Source: Drosophila persimilis (taxonomy: Eukaryota; Arthropoda; Insecta; Diptera; Drosophilidae). From it: DNA of 64,000 nucleotides. Positions 38,001-47,880 of the stretch are shown here, piece by piece. Under the pieces are notes generated by a model. That model did no database searches and was not told the DNA's origin. It saw nothing but the letters and a program-made list of their open reading frames with translations. Every line of letters begins with the position of its first letter. Position 1 is the first letter of the stretch. The stretch is taken from the NCBI RefSeq assembly GCF_003286085.1, contig NW_020825294.1:992001-1056000 (forward strand), given 5' to 3'. A program made the position numbers and the translations under genes.

Positions 38001-40503
38001 ATCAAACTTTGAAGGTATGTTCGAATGACTTCAAAAATAAGACAAACTTCTAATTTATCCATCATTTTTCAGGCTCTATCTGATGAAGCGGCCATCAAGG
38101 ATCAGCGACGACGATCGTGCTCACTGCAGCGTCGCAGTGGAAAACCCCTGGAAACCATCGACGAGAAGGTCAACAAGGTCCACAATGGGGACCGCCAATC
38201 GCTGAGTGTGGCTCGTGGCACCTTCGCCTCGGAGGCGCGTCGCAATTCACGACAGTCCACGCCCTCGCCCACGCCCACACGGGCACGCAGCTCCTCCCAA
38301 TCGTCCATCGAGTGCTGTCCCCGTGACCGTTCCCGATCCAGCTCCCGCGAGTCGAACACGCAAGGCGCCGGCTCCTCGGACGACCAGGCCTCCAAGCACC
38401 GGGCCGAGCGTCTGCGCATGCGCACCCCAAAACGCGAGAAGTCGCGTCACGAGCATCTCGAGCATCGGTCCAGCCGGCACACACACGCCAGCAAGCCCAG
38501 ATCGAGCTCAAGCGCCACAGCCCATGCTGCGGTTGCCACTTCCTCTTTGGAGCCGAAGCGTAGCTCCTATCACAGCTCTCACCGTCATCGAGAGGTGGAA
38601 CACTCCAGCGAGAGCAAGCACAGCTCGGGAAGTCGTCTGCTACGATCCTCACGTGTCAGCGATGAGAGTCGATCGCGTCAGAGTGCCCTACGCGAACGGG
38701 AACGAGAACGGGATAGAGAACGCTCCCGGGGCAGCGAGAAGCATCGCGAAGAGCTGACACGTTCTCGGGGTAAGTGATCTCAGGGACTAGAAAGGACTAT
38801 TCCACAGAGGATCGACTCGAAAGAAAAAAGATGAATTGCTTATCTCTTGCAGAATTACTCGTTTTGGGCTTGCTTATTATGGGTGCCACTCAGCCCCAGA
38901 GGATGAGCAAACGTTATAGGTTCGATAGATGAGTTATAGATCGGATCAGATCAGATTAGTTAAACCAAACTAAACAGCGCACACATGTACACAAATAACG
39001 GACCCAAGAAAAAATATCTAATACCACAGTTCCATTAGCAGCACATTGGCGAATGATATTCGTTCGATTATAACCGATAATTATCGCTCGGTGAATGCCC
39101 CAGTGGAATAGGGGTTTAGCAATTTTAATTGTTCAGATCTGCCTAGGCACAAGTTATATACAAAATATCAGGGAATGAAATTGATAATTGAGCTATGAAA
39201 AATATCCAAAAACTATTAATTTTCATTCCCTTTACACAGCACAAGTATTCACACACCACACTCACAGTTTAGTCTAAAACAGTTAACAGTCTTGTTAAGT
39301 TTAGTTAGTTTAGTTAGTTATTAAATGGATTTCTCTATCCAGCTTATTTCAATTGTCAAAGCAGGCACCATAGATTGTTAAATTTAATGAAAATTCAATT
39401 ACAATTTTCTTTGAGAGATCTAATAAGGCAATCCAATAACAGTTTCACTATCTGAAAGATGTACACAATCTCCCCCATCACCGTTTTACACCTGTACTTG
39501 AATCTAAACCAGTTAACGGTCTTGTTACTGCCAGTATATTCATCCAACAAAGGCTAATATATTTCTTACTCCTTCTGCAGGTCACTCCAGTCGCTCTAGG
39601 CCCAGTAGCGAGCAAGCGGCTCAGGCAGCCGGGACGCGGGAGAGTAGCAGACCAAGTAAGACGAGATCAAGTCGCAGCAGTCATGAAACAACGATCGCAC
39701 ACAAAAAGTCCACTTCAGCAGCAGCAAAATCATCAAAATCTACAACGCATAAGCCATCAGCCATCACCACAACTACAACTACAACCACCAGCACGAGCAC
39801 CAACAACACCACAGCTACAACACCATCCACGCACAACGAACTGACGTACGTATACGTAACGAATTTAGCCCATACAAAATCCGGGGAGGAGTCGGAAGCT
39901 GAGGCCAACGAAATCAATGCAGATACAGATGCAGATGCAAATGGAGATTATGCCAGCATTGAGGAGATATCGAATGCGAGTCCGATGGTACCACTGCCAC
40001 CGCCGCGTCGCAAGCGTAAAAGATCTTTGATACCAGTGCCCGTGCAGCCCACCGCCTCCTATGAGTACCGCACCAAGCTGGAGATGATTCCGCCCAGCTA
40101 CTCCAATCAGTCGACGCTCAGGTGTCGCAGCATAGCGCGGCATGGCATGAAGAAGCCATCGCTGAAGGCCACCCAGTCGACCAGCTCAAGTTTCGCCTTT
40201 CTGCCGTATCTGCCGGCCAAGCGGAACTCTAGTGTTAGCCACGTCTATGACAACTATTTGCTGTACACGGCAGCCGGCGGTGCCAGTGCCAGTGCTAGTC
40301 AAAAGCTGCCAAAACTCCGTCCGTATCAGAACAATCTCAGCAATGACCATGCCCAACTCTTTGGCGGTACGGCCGGTACTGGTGCGGGTGCGGCTACTCG
40401 GGGTCCGGGTCGGCTGGGCGGCTGGCCAAAGCGTCTGAGAATGCGGCAGGTGCGCAGCAGTGTCTCCACCCACCAGCCCTTCGGCATCTGCACATGTTCA
40501 TAG
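22750..40503 (+). CDS. large low-complexity scaffold-like protein, nine coding exons, 2014 residues
   Basis: Exons 22750-23013, 30824-31393, 33688-34097, 34220-35928, 35996-36154, 36561-37229, 37371-38014, 38073-38769 and 39581-40503 all have GT-AG borders. Their phases (0,0,2,1,1,1,0,1) join into one frame of 2015 codons including the stop. I do not recognise the protein and see no membrane segment, signal peptide or catalytic domain. Most of it is Ser/Thr/Gln-rich and probably disordered. Candidate conserved islands are the N-terminal 40-residue block, residues about 509-610, an RVEF motif at about 779-782, a helical leucine/arginine-rich block after residue 1045, an RS/ER-rich stretch at about 1540-1708 and a basic/proline C-terminal part. 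This pattern fits a cytoskeletal or signalling scaffold, but that is inference. The large 5' introns suggest complex developmental regulation. Confidence 0.85.
23014..30823 (+). other. intron 1 of the coding region (7.8 kb)
   Basis: Bounded by GTGAGT and a CT-rich tract with CAG. It contains CAT/GAT trinucleotide runs (24460-24490, 27585-27615), GGAT runs (about 26013-26030 and 26665-26680) and a leader-like GC-richer segment at 25640-26060. That segment includes a TCAGTT initiator-like word at 25727 and three tandem CAGATCG units near 25930. A GC-richer promoter-like segment lies at 29960-30180. No nested gene is supported; an alternative promoter upstream of exon 2 is possible. Confidence 0.6.
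30824..31393 (+). CDS. large gene, coding exon 2
   Basis: Encodes residues 89-278. The acceptor is a long CT tract ending CGCCAG and the donor is ATG/GTAAGT; both ends are in phase 0. The first 40 residues ([19 protein letters not shown] region) look conserved. The remainder is Ser/Thr-rich with an alternating Ser-Ala stretch and an acidic end (about residues 225-260). An internal ATG at 30920 could serve a shorter isoform if a downstream promoter is used. Confidence 0.8.
31394..33687 (+). other. intron 2 of the coding region (2.3 kb)
   Basis: GTAAGT donor and TTTACAG acceptor. Largely AT-rich, with a TTTGCTTTTG tandem near 31600-31620 and a nearby repeat of the phrase ATTTCTTTGGCAACT (about 32561 and 32703). 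No gene is seen in it. Confidence 0.65.
33688..34097 (+). CDS. large gene, coding exon 3
   Basis: Encodes residues 279 to the first two bases of codon 415. Extremely Ser/Thr/Ala/Gln-rich, with runs of serine and five glutamines, then alternating Gly-Ala and an acidic end (NDDD). The TTTACAG acceptor and the GCG/GTGAGT donor restore phase with the next exon. Codons include CAG, TCA and GGA microsatellite-like runs, so the length probably varies between species. Confidence 0.75.
34220..35928 (+). CDS. large gene, coding exon 4 (longest exon)
   Basis: Encodes residues 415-984. It has the most normal coding composition of the gene. The block around residues 509-610 (starting [14 protein letters not shown] and including [16 protein letters not shown]) looks helical and conserved. 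Later, [13 protein letters not shown] at about residue 778 holds an RVEF sequence matching the RVxF docking motif for protein phosphatase 1. It is followed by a run of five arginines and serine-rich linkers. [12 protein letters not shown] lies near the end. Acceptor CGGCAG, donor GTG/GTAAGA. Confidence 0.85.
35996..36154 (+). CDS. large gene, coding exon 5
   Basis: A 159-nt exon between a 67-nt and a 406-nt intron, phase 1 on both sides and therefore skippable without frame loss. It encodes the sequence around [17 protein letters not shown], a predicted short amphipathic helix, then a polar stretch ending in an acidic TDEWPE phrase. The symmetrical phase makes alternative splicing possible. 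Confidence 0.8.
36561..37229 (+). CDS. large gene, coding exon 6
   Basis: Encodes residues 1038-1261. It starts with a likely conserved helical block ([18 protein letters not shown] and then [15 protein letters not shown]), followed by serine-rich sequence. A second block is [19 protein letters not shown], and the exon ends with [18 protein letters not shown]. Acidic residues, a Gly/Ser run and four histidines intervene. Phase 1 at both ends. Together with exon 4 it is the best substrate for a distant homology search. Confidence 0.85.
37371..38014 (+). CDS. large gene, coding exon 7
   Basis: Encodes residues 1261-1475. A relatively ordered N-terminal part ([17 protein letters not shown], then [12 protein letters not shown]) is followed by a glutamine-rich run, a run of about nine aspartates and [13 protein letters not shown], which resembles the start of an RS-type region. 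Acceptor TTCCAG, donor AAG/GTATGT, ending in phase 0. Confidence 0.85.
38073..38769 (+). CDS. large gene, coding exon 8 (Arg/Ser-rich)
   Basis: Encodes residues 1476-1708. After [20 protein letters not shown], which contains several basic-directed phosphorylation-like sites, it becomes rich in [15 protein letters not shown] and [13 protein letters not shown] phrases and ends in alternating Arg-Glu and Arg-Asp. This is RS/RE-type low complexity as found in splicing-associated and cytoskeletal proteins. A short 58-nt intron precedes it. Confidence 0.85.
38770..39580 (+). other. last coding intron (811 nt)
   Basis: GTAAGT donor and CTTCTGCAG acceptor. AT-rich, with a TTAGTTAGTTTAGTTAG run near 39300. 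It has no coding content. Confidence 0.75.
39581..40503 (+). CDS. large gene, terminal coding exon 9
   Basis: Encodes residues 1708-2014. A run of eight threonines and Ser-Thr-Asn repeats is followed by an acidic stretch ([19 protein letters not shown]). Then comes [18 protein letters not shown], which combines a PxxPxR-type SH3 ligand with a basic nuclear-localisation-like cluster. The last 110 residues (from [17 protein letters not shown]) have ordinary composition and look conserved, ending FGICTCS. The stop is TAG at 40501-40503. Confidence 0.85.
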
Positions 40504-41715
40504 TCAGTGCTGGAGGCACACGCTCCATAGACACACAGTACAGCACAGCACACACTCGTAGAGAAATGAAACCAAATATACATAAGAAAATATTGTATCG
40601 GATACAAGGATCTCGATCTCGTCACACAAGTCACATTTAAATAATCCCAATGCACGAAAATGTTTGATAAATGTCTGAATATCCCACACTTCCTTCCACC
40701 CCACAATGATAAACATGATCCTAATCCCAGCCCCTCCACTGTGTTCCCTTACTAATACTAAAAACAAAACGAAAACCAAGCAAAACTACTGATCTGATCT
40801 GTGAGAGATTTTCGTTGCTAATTTTTTGAATATTGATTTTTTGGAGCGCACACAAATCAAACAAAATCAAAACAAAACAAATGAAATCCAAAAACCCAAC
40901 CCGGCCAAAGCACACACGCACAAAAAGGGCAGGGCCAATGAATCCATTTGTTGGATTCGTTGTTCCATCTGGTTCTGTTTTTACTTTTCACAGCGTAAGC
41001 GTTTATTTTTCAAAATTTTGTTCTCTATTTTAACCCCCAAGTATGGCATGTTGGGTTGAACCTATGGAGAATGTATTGGTATTATAGTAGTAGGAACTAA
41101 ATTATTGCATGGAATGTTTGGAATTAGTATTAACTTCCCTCTAAAATATCCTACTCTCTGTGATATATTTAGTTTTTGTCTCCCCAGTAAACCTTACCAA
41201 GTTCTGCTAACCTTTAACTGATACTTCTTTCGGATAACCAAATAGTCGTATTTTTCGTAATTAATTGGTAAACTGTTTAACCTTCGACTGGGTGCTGTTT
41301 CTATCCAACGAATTGCATGTTTGTGAACCATTAAAAACCCTACGTATATTAATATCCAATCCTAACTCTATCTGACTATCCACTCATGCACTCGTCCCCT
41401 CTATCGTATCGTATCGTATCGTATCAGTAGTAATCAACTCTAAAAACTGACTATGAACATGTTGCTGGAAACAAGAAAAGAAACCACAAAAGAAATCATC
41501 AATGAAATTGGAACTTTATAGAATACGAAATCAACATCAACATCAAGCCTTGCTCTGTTCTATTTCTCCTTAGCAACCTGGAACTACGTAGTTGAAGTAG
41601 CATTTGGGAAATACTATCTCCTAAGAACAGTAGAAAAACTATTAAAAATACAGTCTTAACTCTATCAAATATGCAACAACTAATCAAACTAATTTTTGTG
41701 TATGCTCCCTTTAGA

Positions 41716-41892
41716 CACGGTAAAAGCACACTGAATGGACACCACCATCATCAGCAGAGCAGCAGCAGCAAGCATCATGGATCATCTGGGCATGGCCATC
41801 GGGATCAGCCCCATCATGTGCATAGCCTCACAACGACGACCATTGCGGCCTCCAGACATCAGCGGGATCGACATGGCAAAGATAGGAAATAA
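41716..41892 (+). CDS. possible alternative 3' terminal coding exon
   Basis: A CCCTTTAG acceptor precedes 41716. The frame entered in phase 2 stays open for 58 codons to a TAA: HGKSTLNGHHHHQQSSSSKH, then Gly/His-rich sequence, ending RHQRDRHGKDRK. The His/Ser/Arg composition resembles exon 8. An upstream donor ending in phase 2 would be needed. One candidate lies inside exon 9 (after 39845), but its match to consensus is only fair. Alternatively the frame is a chance survivor in a CAG/CAT-rich 3' UTR. Confidence 0.35.
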   Translation, partial: HGKSTLNGHHHHQQSSSSKHHGSSGHGHRDQPHHVHSLTTTTIAASRHQRDRHGKDRK

Positions 41893-42385
41893 TGGGAGCT
41901 CCAACGAAGCAACGAACTACTAAAACAAGAAATAATTAATTAATTTAAATCACGCATACACATAAAATATTTAATACATACGAGTAATACTAACCCCTGA
42001 ACGACAACCCTAATTCGATGAGACTTTATTTGTTTTTGGTAATTTTTGAAATTTTCTGGCATTGTGAACAAAATTTCAAACAAATTACTCGCGATTGACA
42101 AAATACGATAAGAGAACGCCCCACTAACTGATTGATTAATATGTTCGATTGGACAAAATGTGACCTTGAAAATGTTCCCGATCCAGTTACAGTTCCTGTT
42201 CGCATTTCCATACATTTTTCACCTGCACCCCACAACCCCACAAACGCGCTTTGGCATTGCACTCGAAATTCAAGTATTAAAATTATGCCAGCAATTTCCC
42301 AAAATGAAAAACTAAACACTTAAAATAACAAATGATACTCATATATATTCTTCGATAGCATTTAGTGTACGACAAGAAAAAGTGA

Positions 42386-42397
42386 ATAAAAATAAAT
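42386..42397 (+). terminator. tandem poly(A) signals, probably of the large gene
   Basis: Two consecutive AATAAA hexamers in AT-rich DNA, downstream of both possible last exons and with no other plus-strand gene between. Confidence 0.5.
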
Positions 42398-42479
42398 ACA
42401 AATATATTTCGATTATACTCATGCATAAACTGAATATATTGCACAATAATTGAGTTGTTTTTTCTATTTATCTGATTAG

Positions 42480-43140
42480 AGATTGGGGTATTCATTCCAT
42501 CCCGATAGAAAGGCAATATCCCTATTGTCACTGACGCCAAACGAACCATAAAGGGCGGAGAAAACTAAATATGAATGACTGTCAACAATATCCTTGATCC
42601 TTTTTGTGGACTCCATCTTATAAGAGATGCAGGAAGCCCTTGCACGCCCAGGTCGGCTCACAAATAACGGCGAAAACAAGATATACCCGTCTAGAAAAAA
42701 TATACTGGCCTCTAGGTCTATGAGACTCCATCTGATCAAGGATTTTTTTCCGATATCAGGAAGCCATCGTATTTCAAATTTAGTGGCGCTCAAAACCGTG
42801 TAGAAAAATATAACAACTATTTTCAGTTTTGTTGAGACCAGTCAAACAGAAATCAGCAGCAAGCAACTTTAAGGATTGCAAAAAGCCACCAAAAACCCAT
42901 CAAAGTAGGTCCTTTGCCGATCTGGCCCTATAAAGCCGAGATATAGCATTCAAAACTTTTTCTTGTGGAAATTATGTTTTACGTGGCATATCTTATTGTA
43001 ATCGGAAGATTCCTGTCAACCGATTGGAGCCCGCAAAAAGGATATCCCAGGTCTTTATCAAGGATTAGCCTGATCCTTGTTTTATGGATACTTTATACTG
43101 TATTTATATGCTTAATATTTTACAAATAATTTCCTATTTC
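42480..43140. repeat. candidate dispersed repeat, family unknown
   Basis: The segment is compositionally distinct from the AT-rich flanks. It has no open frame and repeats related phrases internally (GATCCTTTTTG, ATCAAGGAT, AAGGATATCC, CAAGGATTAG, TGATCCTTG). Such degenerate internal repetition is usual for old transposon-derived DNA. I cannot place it in a family. Confidence 0.3.
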
Positions 43141-43249
43141 CAAGGCGTGTCGCCACGTGTGCCACAGAATGCGTTTCTTGAATCCTTTTTCCTGATCCTT
43201 CCTGACTTAAGAAGTTAAGGCTCACTTCGTGGAACTACTAGTAAAGAAG

Positions 43250-43670
43250 TCCGCTGTGGAGGAAAACGAGTTTTAAAATATCTATATTCACCTTTATATA
43301 CCAATTCACTTACGCATCTTGTTTGCTCCGTCGGCCTATTGAGCATAGAGTTGCATTACTGAACGTGGGCGTGACATCGCCCATGGCATTCGTACTACTG
43401 GGGCCTCCGATAATCACTGGTCCGCCGCAGCTGCCGTCTTGCTCTTGACGTAATGATAATTAGCATTGCCTCCATCTCCAGCGCCACCGCCGAGAACATA
43501 GAACACGGAACCAGGGATCACTAGTGCCAAAAACAGTACATCATAGTACATCTAAACACAGCCTTCCATTGGGATGGCATAGATGACATTGTTGCCACCA
43601 ACGATGCAATCATTACAAGGCCAATGATGCCATTGCCTCCGCCACTGGCCATTCCGCCCACCCAGTCCAT
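43250..43670 (-). pseudogene. decaying or unannotated small glycine-rich protein gene
   Basis: Read on the minus strand, three protein-like segments follow each other in three frames. The first starts at ATG 43670 (MDWVGGMASGGGNGIIGL). The second starts at ATG 43551 and runs 45 codons to 43414, with a hydrophobic YYDVLFLALVIPGSVFYVL and then Gly-rich GGGAGDGGN. The third covers about 43447-43310 (SCGGPVIIGGPSSTNAMGD onward) and ends at a perfect GTAAGT donor. A TTTTCCTCCACAG acceptor follows about 60 nt later and would add four codons before a stop. A 65-nt GTAATG...TTTAG interval could join the first two segments in phase. The second and third need a one-base change near 43437. Either it is a recently broken gene or the sequence has an error. 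I do not recognise the family. Confidence 0.5.
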
Positions 43671-45506
43671 TACGTTCCGAAGCGTGCTAACTGTTGAAAA
43701 AGCTTTTTCGCAGCTTTTCAGTCCAGTATTGTATTCTACATGTTATTTTTTTATCACTAAAGTCACCCATACCACAACGGTCATATGTACATACGTAGTA
43801 CATAGGGGGAAAACGACGATGTGTGTATGTGTGTGTGTGTTCACATTGATAATCCTATAACGTGAGCACCGGCGAACGTCAATGGTAGACAGCTCTCAGT
43901 TGTTGTTCAACCGTCGTCACGTCAAATAAGAATTGTCCACTCCACCTGCTGTGCCGTGAGTAGAACGATGCATAAATAAACGAACCGAGAAACCGAGTCA
44001 AGTGCCAACTGCATTCACTGTCTGCGAGGGCATCGATAAGGGAAAACAGTTCAGTTCAGTTAATAATGTATCTATAATGTATCTTAAAATATGACACATA
44101 TACGTAATTATGCTTACAGCAGTGTCTAGCTAGAAACACAAAATTCAAGTGCGAAAAGGGTTCTAGCCCCCAGGTGTTATGACACTCGAATGAGTCATCC
44201 ATCTGATAAGACGATAAACCTACAATTATTTAGGTTTCCTATCTAAAGGCTGATTGATTATCAAATTCCAAATCGTTAAGTTTATTTGGGTCTGCAATAT
44301 TTCAGTATGCAATACGATTTTTCTGGTCTGATTTTGTTAAATTAAAGAAGACCCTGTTAAAATGAGTCAGAAGAGTCGGTTTTTGTTTTTTTAAAAGGGT
44401 CAAAGAACGAAAACCCCATGGGTCCAAAAGTTCCTGTTTTCTTACTGTTCACCCGTGCGTACTATTTAATTTGTTTAACAGTTTTGACATCATATTAATA
44501 TCTGTCACGGAATAGCAGTCTAATTATGCACAAATCGGAGATAAGAAAGAAGTTTTTAAACTATTTATAGATTTCAAGCACTTTTAGACATAAACCAAAA
44601 CAAAAGCCAAATGTGTTACATGATGAAGCTGAAAATATAGTCTGTCATAATTTGATCAAATAAATTTCATAAATAAGTTAAAAAATTTATATGTACATAT
44701 TTCTAAAAGAGTAGATTATTGGATACCAAACAAAAAGCTAAGATAATAAATAACCTAGTTATTGAAAATCGAATCTTTATGAACCAAAACTTTCCACAAA
44801 AGTTCTTGAAATACATTTATAATTGAAGAGCCACTCTCATATTGATTTTTTTTGCCAATAGTAAATAGAAAAGGGGCGGTAGTGAATCCATCTAATAAAA
44901 TATAAATAATCCAGCACTAGCATGGCATTGATTGAAAATTTGATTTGATTTGTTGTTGACCAGCAGTACTTCGACTGGCTACCCCTTAAAAATGTAGCGT
45001 TACCTTTTCTAGAGAATGTATACCCTTAAATTCATCAAATTCGAAATATTTATATATCGTTTATGGTATAAAAAAAATGTATATATATTTTTTTTTGGCG
45101 TGCTCTTATCTTATCGCTTACCAAAATTTTCATTTATCTTGTCTCAAATGGCGGTCTCAGCAACACCAACAACATCTAGCAGTACTACTACATACAGGCA
45201 TACATACAGGGGCTTTGACCACATCTGGCTTCAAACAAAAGCATTTTACCATATCATTTGCCGATAAGACAACGCAAAAATTTTTTATATACATATACAT
45301 ATGTATATAGTTTGATTAGAAACGAGCCAGTATACAGTGCCGTAGAGGGTGTCTTTGGTTCACCTGCAGCGTATTTCATTAAACTTCTGAAATCAATTCG
45401 CGTCGGTTGTGTGTTTAACTTTCTAGCCGCCCAATCAGTTAGTTAAACTCTTCCCTTTCTCTATGAGATCTCGTCTAATTCGAATGATTGTATTTCATTT
45501 TTACAG
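43671..45506. other. intergenic region upstream of Tsp29Fa
   Basis: AT-rich, with a GT microsatellite at about 43818-43840. No coding frame is supported. TCAGTT at 45435-45440 resembles an initiator. A TTTTTACAG acceptor ends at 45506, so Tsp29Fa probably has an untranslated first exon in this region, but its donor is not clear. Confidence 0.45.
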
Positions 45507-45528
45507 ATTCTAAACCGAAAGCGTCACC

Positions 45529-46848
45529 ATGTCGATTCTAACGGGCAGCGCAAATGCGGTCAAGTACACGCTTTTTGGATTTAACTTGATCTTTCTGGTA
45601 AGTAAACGAATTCTTTAAGATTGGATGAGTCACAGCTTAGCTCCAGCCATAGGTCGGTTGATATACTTCCAACTGGTCGGTGTCGGTGGAGATTAGATCG
45701 ACAAAGTGATTCTACCATGTACAAATAAAATACGGGAGAATCACGTATGAGTTGCATCCATTTATTTGCGTGTTAAACAATGTAAAGACAGAAATACCCA
45801 TTTGATATAATCAATAGATATGAACGTTTTTAATAATTGAGCAACCTTCTATATTACCCATACCTATCCATATATGTAGATATTAATAGATACAGATGAT
45901 ATCATATTATATTTTACATTTTTTCCTCCGAAAACTCTCGACACTTTAAGAAATTGATGCGTTAAGCCATCGATAGGAAAAACATGTCCAGCTGTGGAAT
46001 TCACAAATATCTTATCTCTTAAGATATAGGAAAACTGTCAAAATAGACTACCAAAGTTAAGATTTCAAATGATTTTTTATTTTTTTGCAGATCACGGGCA
46101 TTATCCTTATAGCCGTTGGAGCCGGCGTCGGAGCCGTTTACACTGGCTATGAGCTATTCTTGGCCGGCAAGTTCTTTTCGATCCCGACATTCCTCATTGT
46201 GATCGGTGCCTTTATCATTGTGATCACGTTCTTCGGCTGCTGGGGTGCCCTTAAGGAGAACTACTGCCTGGTACTAAGCTTCTCGATCATGCTGGCCATC
46301 ATCTTCATCCTGGAGCTGTCCGCCGGCATCAGTGGCTATGTTCTGCGCAATGATGCCAGCTCCTTGATAAAGACATCGCTGACGGAATCGCTGAAGGATT
46401 ACAATACCTTCACCCAGAGCCCAACTACTGCCCTGTGGGACGATGTCCAGCACGATTTCAACTGTTGCGGTGTGTCCGACTACAAAGACTGGGCTGTAAC
46501 CTACCCGAACGCCTCCCTGCCGATCTCGTGCTGCACGATTCCCGTGGGCGCAGCTGGCACCTTCTCCTGCTTTAACAACTTTACGAGTGAAGGTGTGCGG
46601 CACACCTACGGTTGTCTGGACGGGTTCTCCAATTATATTGCCTCGCATGCGGTCAGCCTGGGTGCAGCTGGCGTTGTCATTGCCGTCCTTCAGGTGAATT
46701 GATCAAACATCTAATACATCCTCTCCAGCTAATCCTCATTTCGTTCTTGTTTCTTTTTTCGAACGGCCCTCAGTTCTTCGGTGTGATCTTTGCCTGCTAT
46801 ATTGCACGTGAGATCAAAATCCGGAACGGCATTACGGGCTTCATCTAG
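45529..46848 (+). CDS. tetraspanin Tsp29Fa, 248 residues
   Basis: Coding exons 45529-45597, 46091-46693 and 46774-46848 join in phase 0. Tetraspanins are four-pass membrane proteins that organise receptors and integrins at the plasma and endosomal membranes. The hydrophobic segments are at about residues 12-40, 52-75, 83-108 and the C terminus. The large extracellular loop carries the diagnostic Cys-Cys-Gly (148-150), a second Cys pair in PISCC (170-171) and two further cysteines (TFSC, YGC). The cytoplasmic tail is short (REIKIRNGITGFI). The ATG follows a 22-base leader after an acceptor. The sequence agrees closely with what I remember of D. melanogaster Tsp29Fa. Tsp29Fb follows in the same direction 1.4 kb downstream, as expected for a tandem pair. 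Confidence 0.95.
45598..46090 (+). other. Tsp29Fa intron 1
   Basis: GTAAGT donor and TTTTTTGCAG acceptor, 493 nt, AT-rich. No other feature is seen. Confidence 0.85.
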
Positions 46849-47001
46849 AGGGACCAAGCATCAACTCTAAGAGTTGCGGAACAAATGCCTGAGGAGTCGA
46901 GCCGATGCCTAGCAATTTATATTTAAGTCAATACTTTGGCATTTTCCATCAGCTACAAATATATATGTTTATTGTATGTGTATACCATATGAATATTGGT
47001 A

Positions 47002-47007
47002 AATAAA
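47002..47007 (+). terminator. Tsp29Fa poly(A) signal
   Basis: AATAAA lies 154 bases after the Tsp29Fa stop in AT-rich DNA and is the first canonical signal. Confidence 0.75.
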
Positions 47008-47009
47008 AT

Positions 47010-47880
47010 ATAGCTCTTACACACATTCGGATGGCAGTAAATGGACTCTCTATCCTATAATTTCTTTAACTTTTCGGCCTACTTGATATTGAGCGGATTC
47101 GAGGAATCTAATCTAATCTAATATGTTATAAAGGTATATCAAATCGATTTGAAAATGCAGTCTACAACAACTCTAAATCTTTTAGAGGAGTGCAGGTACA
47201 TAGGTTTGTACTTATGTGTGTATATGTATGCTTTGAATACTATATGCGCACTTTATATAGGCATAAAAGAGACATTATGCGGCTTAATCATTGCAAGTAT
47301 ATATGTATGTATGTATATAAATATGTTACAATATCTCTCTATTATACAAACAAGTTTTGGGTCGTCATCGTGGTCCTGATATTTTACTCATTTGGGCGAA
47401 ACGGATGAAGCAAGTTCCATATCGACCAACACTAGAGAGGTATCTGGGAAGCCGCAACTATTTTGTATTGTCTATTTCAAACCCATCCGAGCCAGCGCAC
47501 ACCTGTGTTTGCCTATGAATAATTTACACCTATTCGGAAGTGCAGTATGATTAAAAAATCGATAAAACATAGAGGTTGACTCATTTAAAAATGAAAATCA
47601 GATCGATAATATACTCGATTGGCCTTGGAGCGTGAACTTGAGAATTAATACTATATACATCGATAATTGGAGAGGGGGGCACAAAGCCAGTGGAAACCAT
47701 CTGGTTAGTAGGGATTTGGAGTCCTTCTATTACAGGTTTTTATTCTTGTTATAATATTGCGAAATATGTAGGCGAGCGTTCGAAGCAAAAACAAAAGAAC
47801 CATTATCTTATCGCTAATGTTTATCTAACTGGAAAACTGTGAACAATTATGGGCCTGATAAGCACTACTTGGAAAGCTGC
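47010..47880. other. Tsp29Fa-Tsp29Fb intergenic DNA
   Basis: AT-rich with short TATG/TATA runs. No gene is supported; short open frames are AT-biased chance frames. Confidence 0.5.

Larger units (their letters stand above)
40504..42400 (+). other. 3' region of the large gene
   Basis: Non-coding after the stop codon except for the exon-like frame at 41716-41892. It contains a perfect ATCGT pentanucleotide run at about 41403-41425. Two overlapping AATAAA signals at 42386-42397 are the best poly(A) signals found downstream, giving a possible 3' UTR of about 1.9 kb. Confidence 0.5.

Noticed and set aside
38170-38757. Overlapping 160- and 183-codon frames on both strands
   Set aside because: Shadows of the Arg/Ser-rich exon 8; GC-rich repetitive codons leave other frames open.
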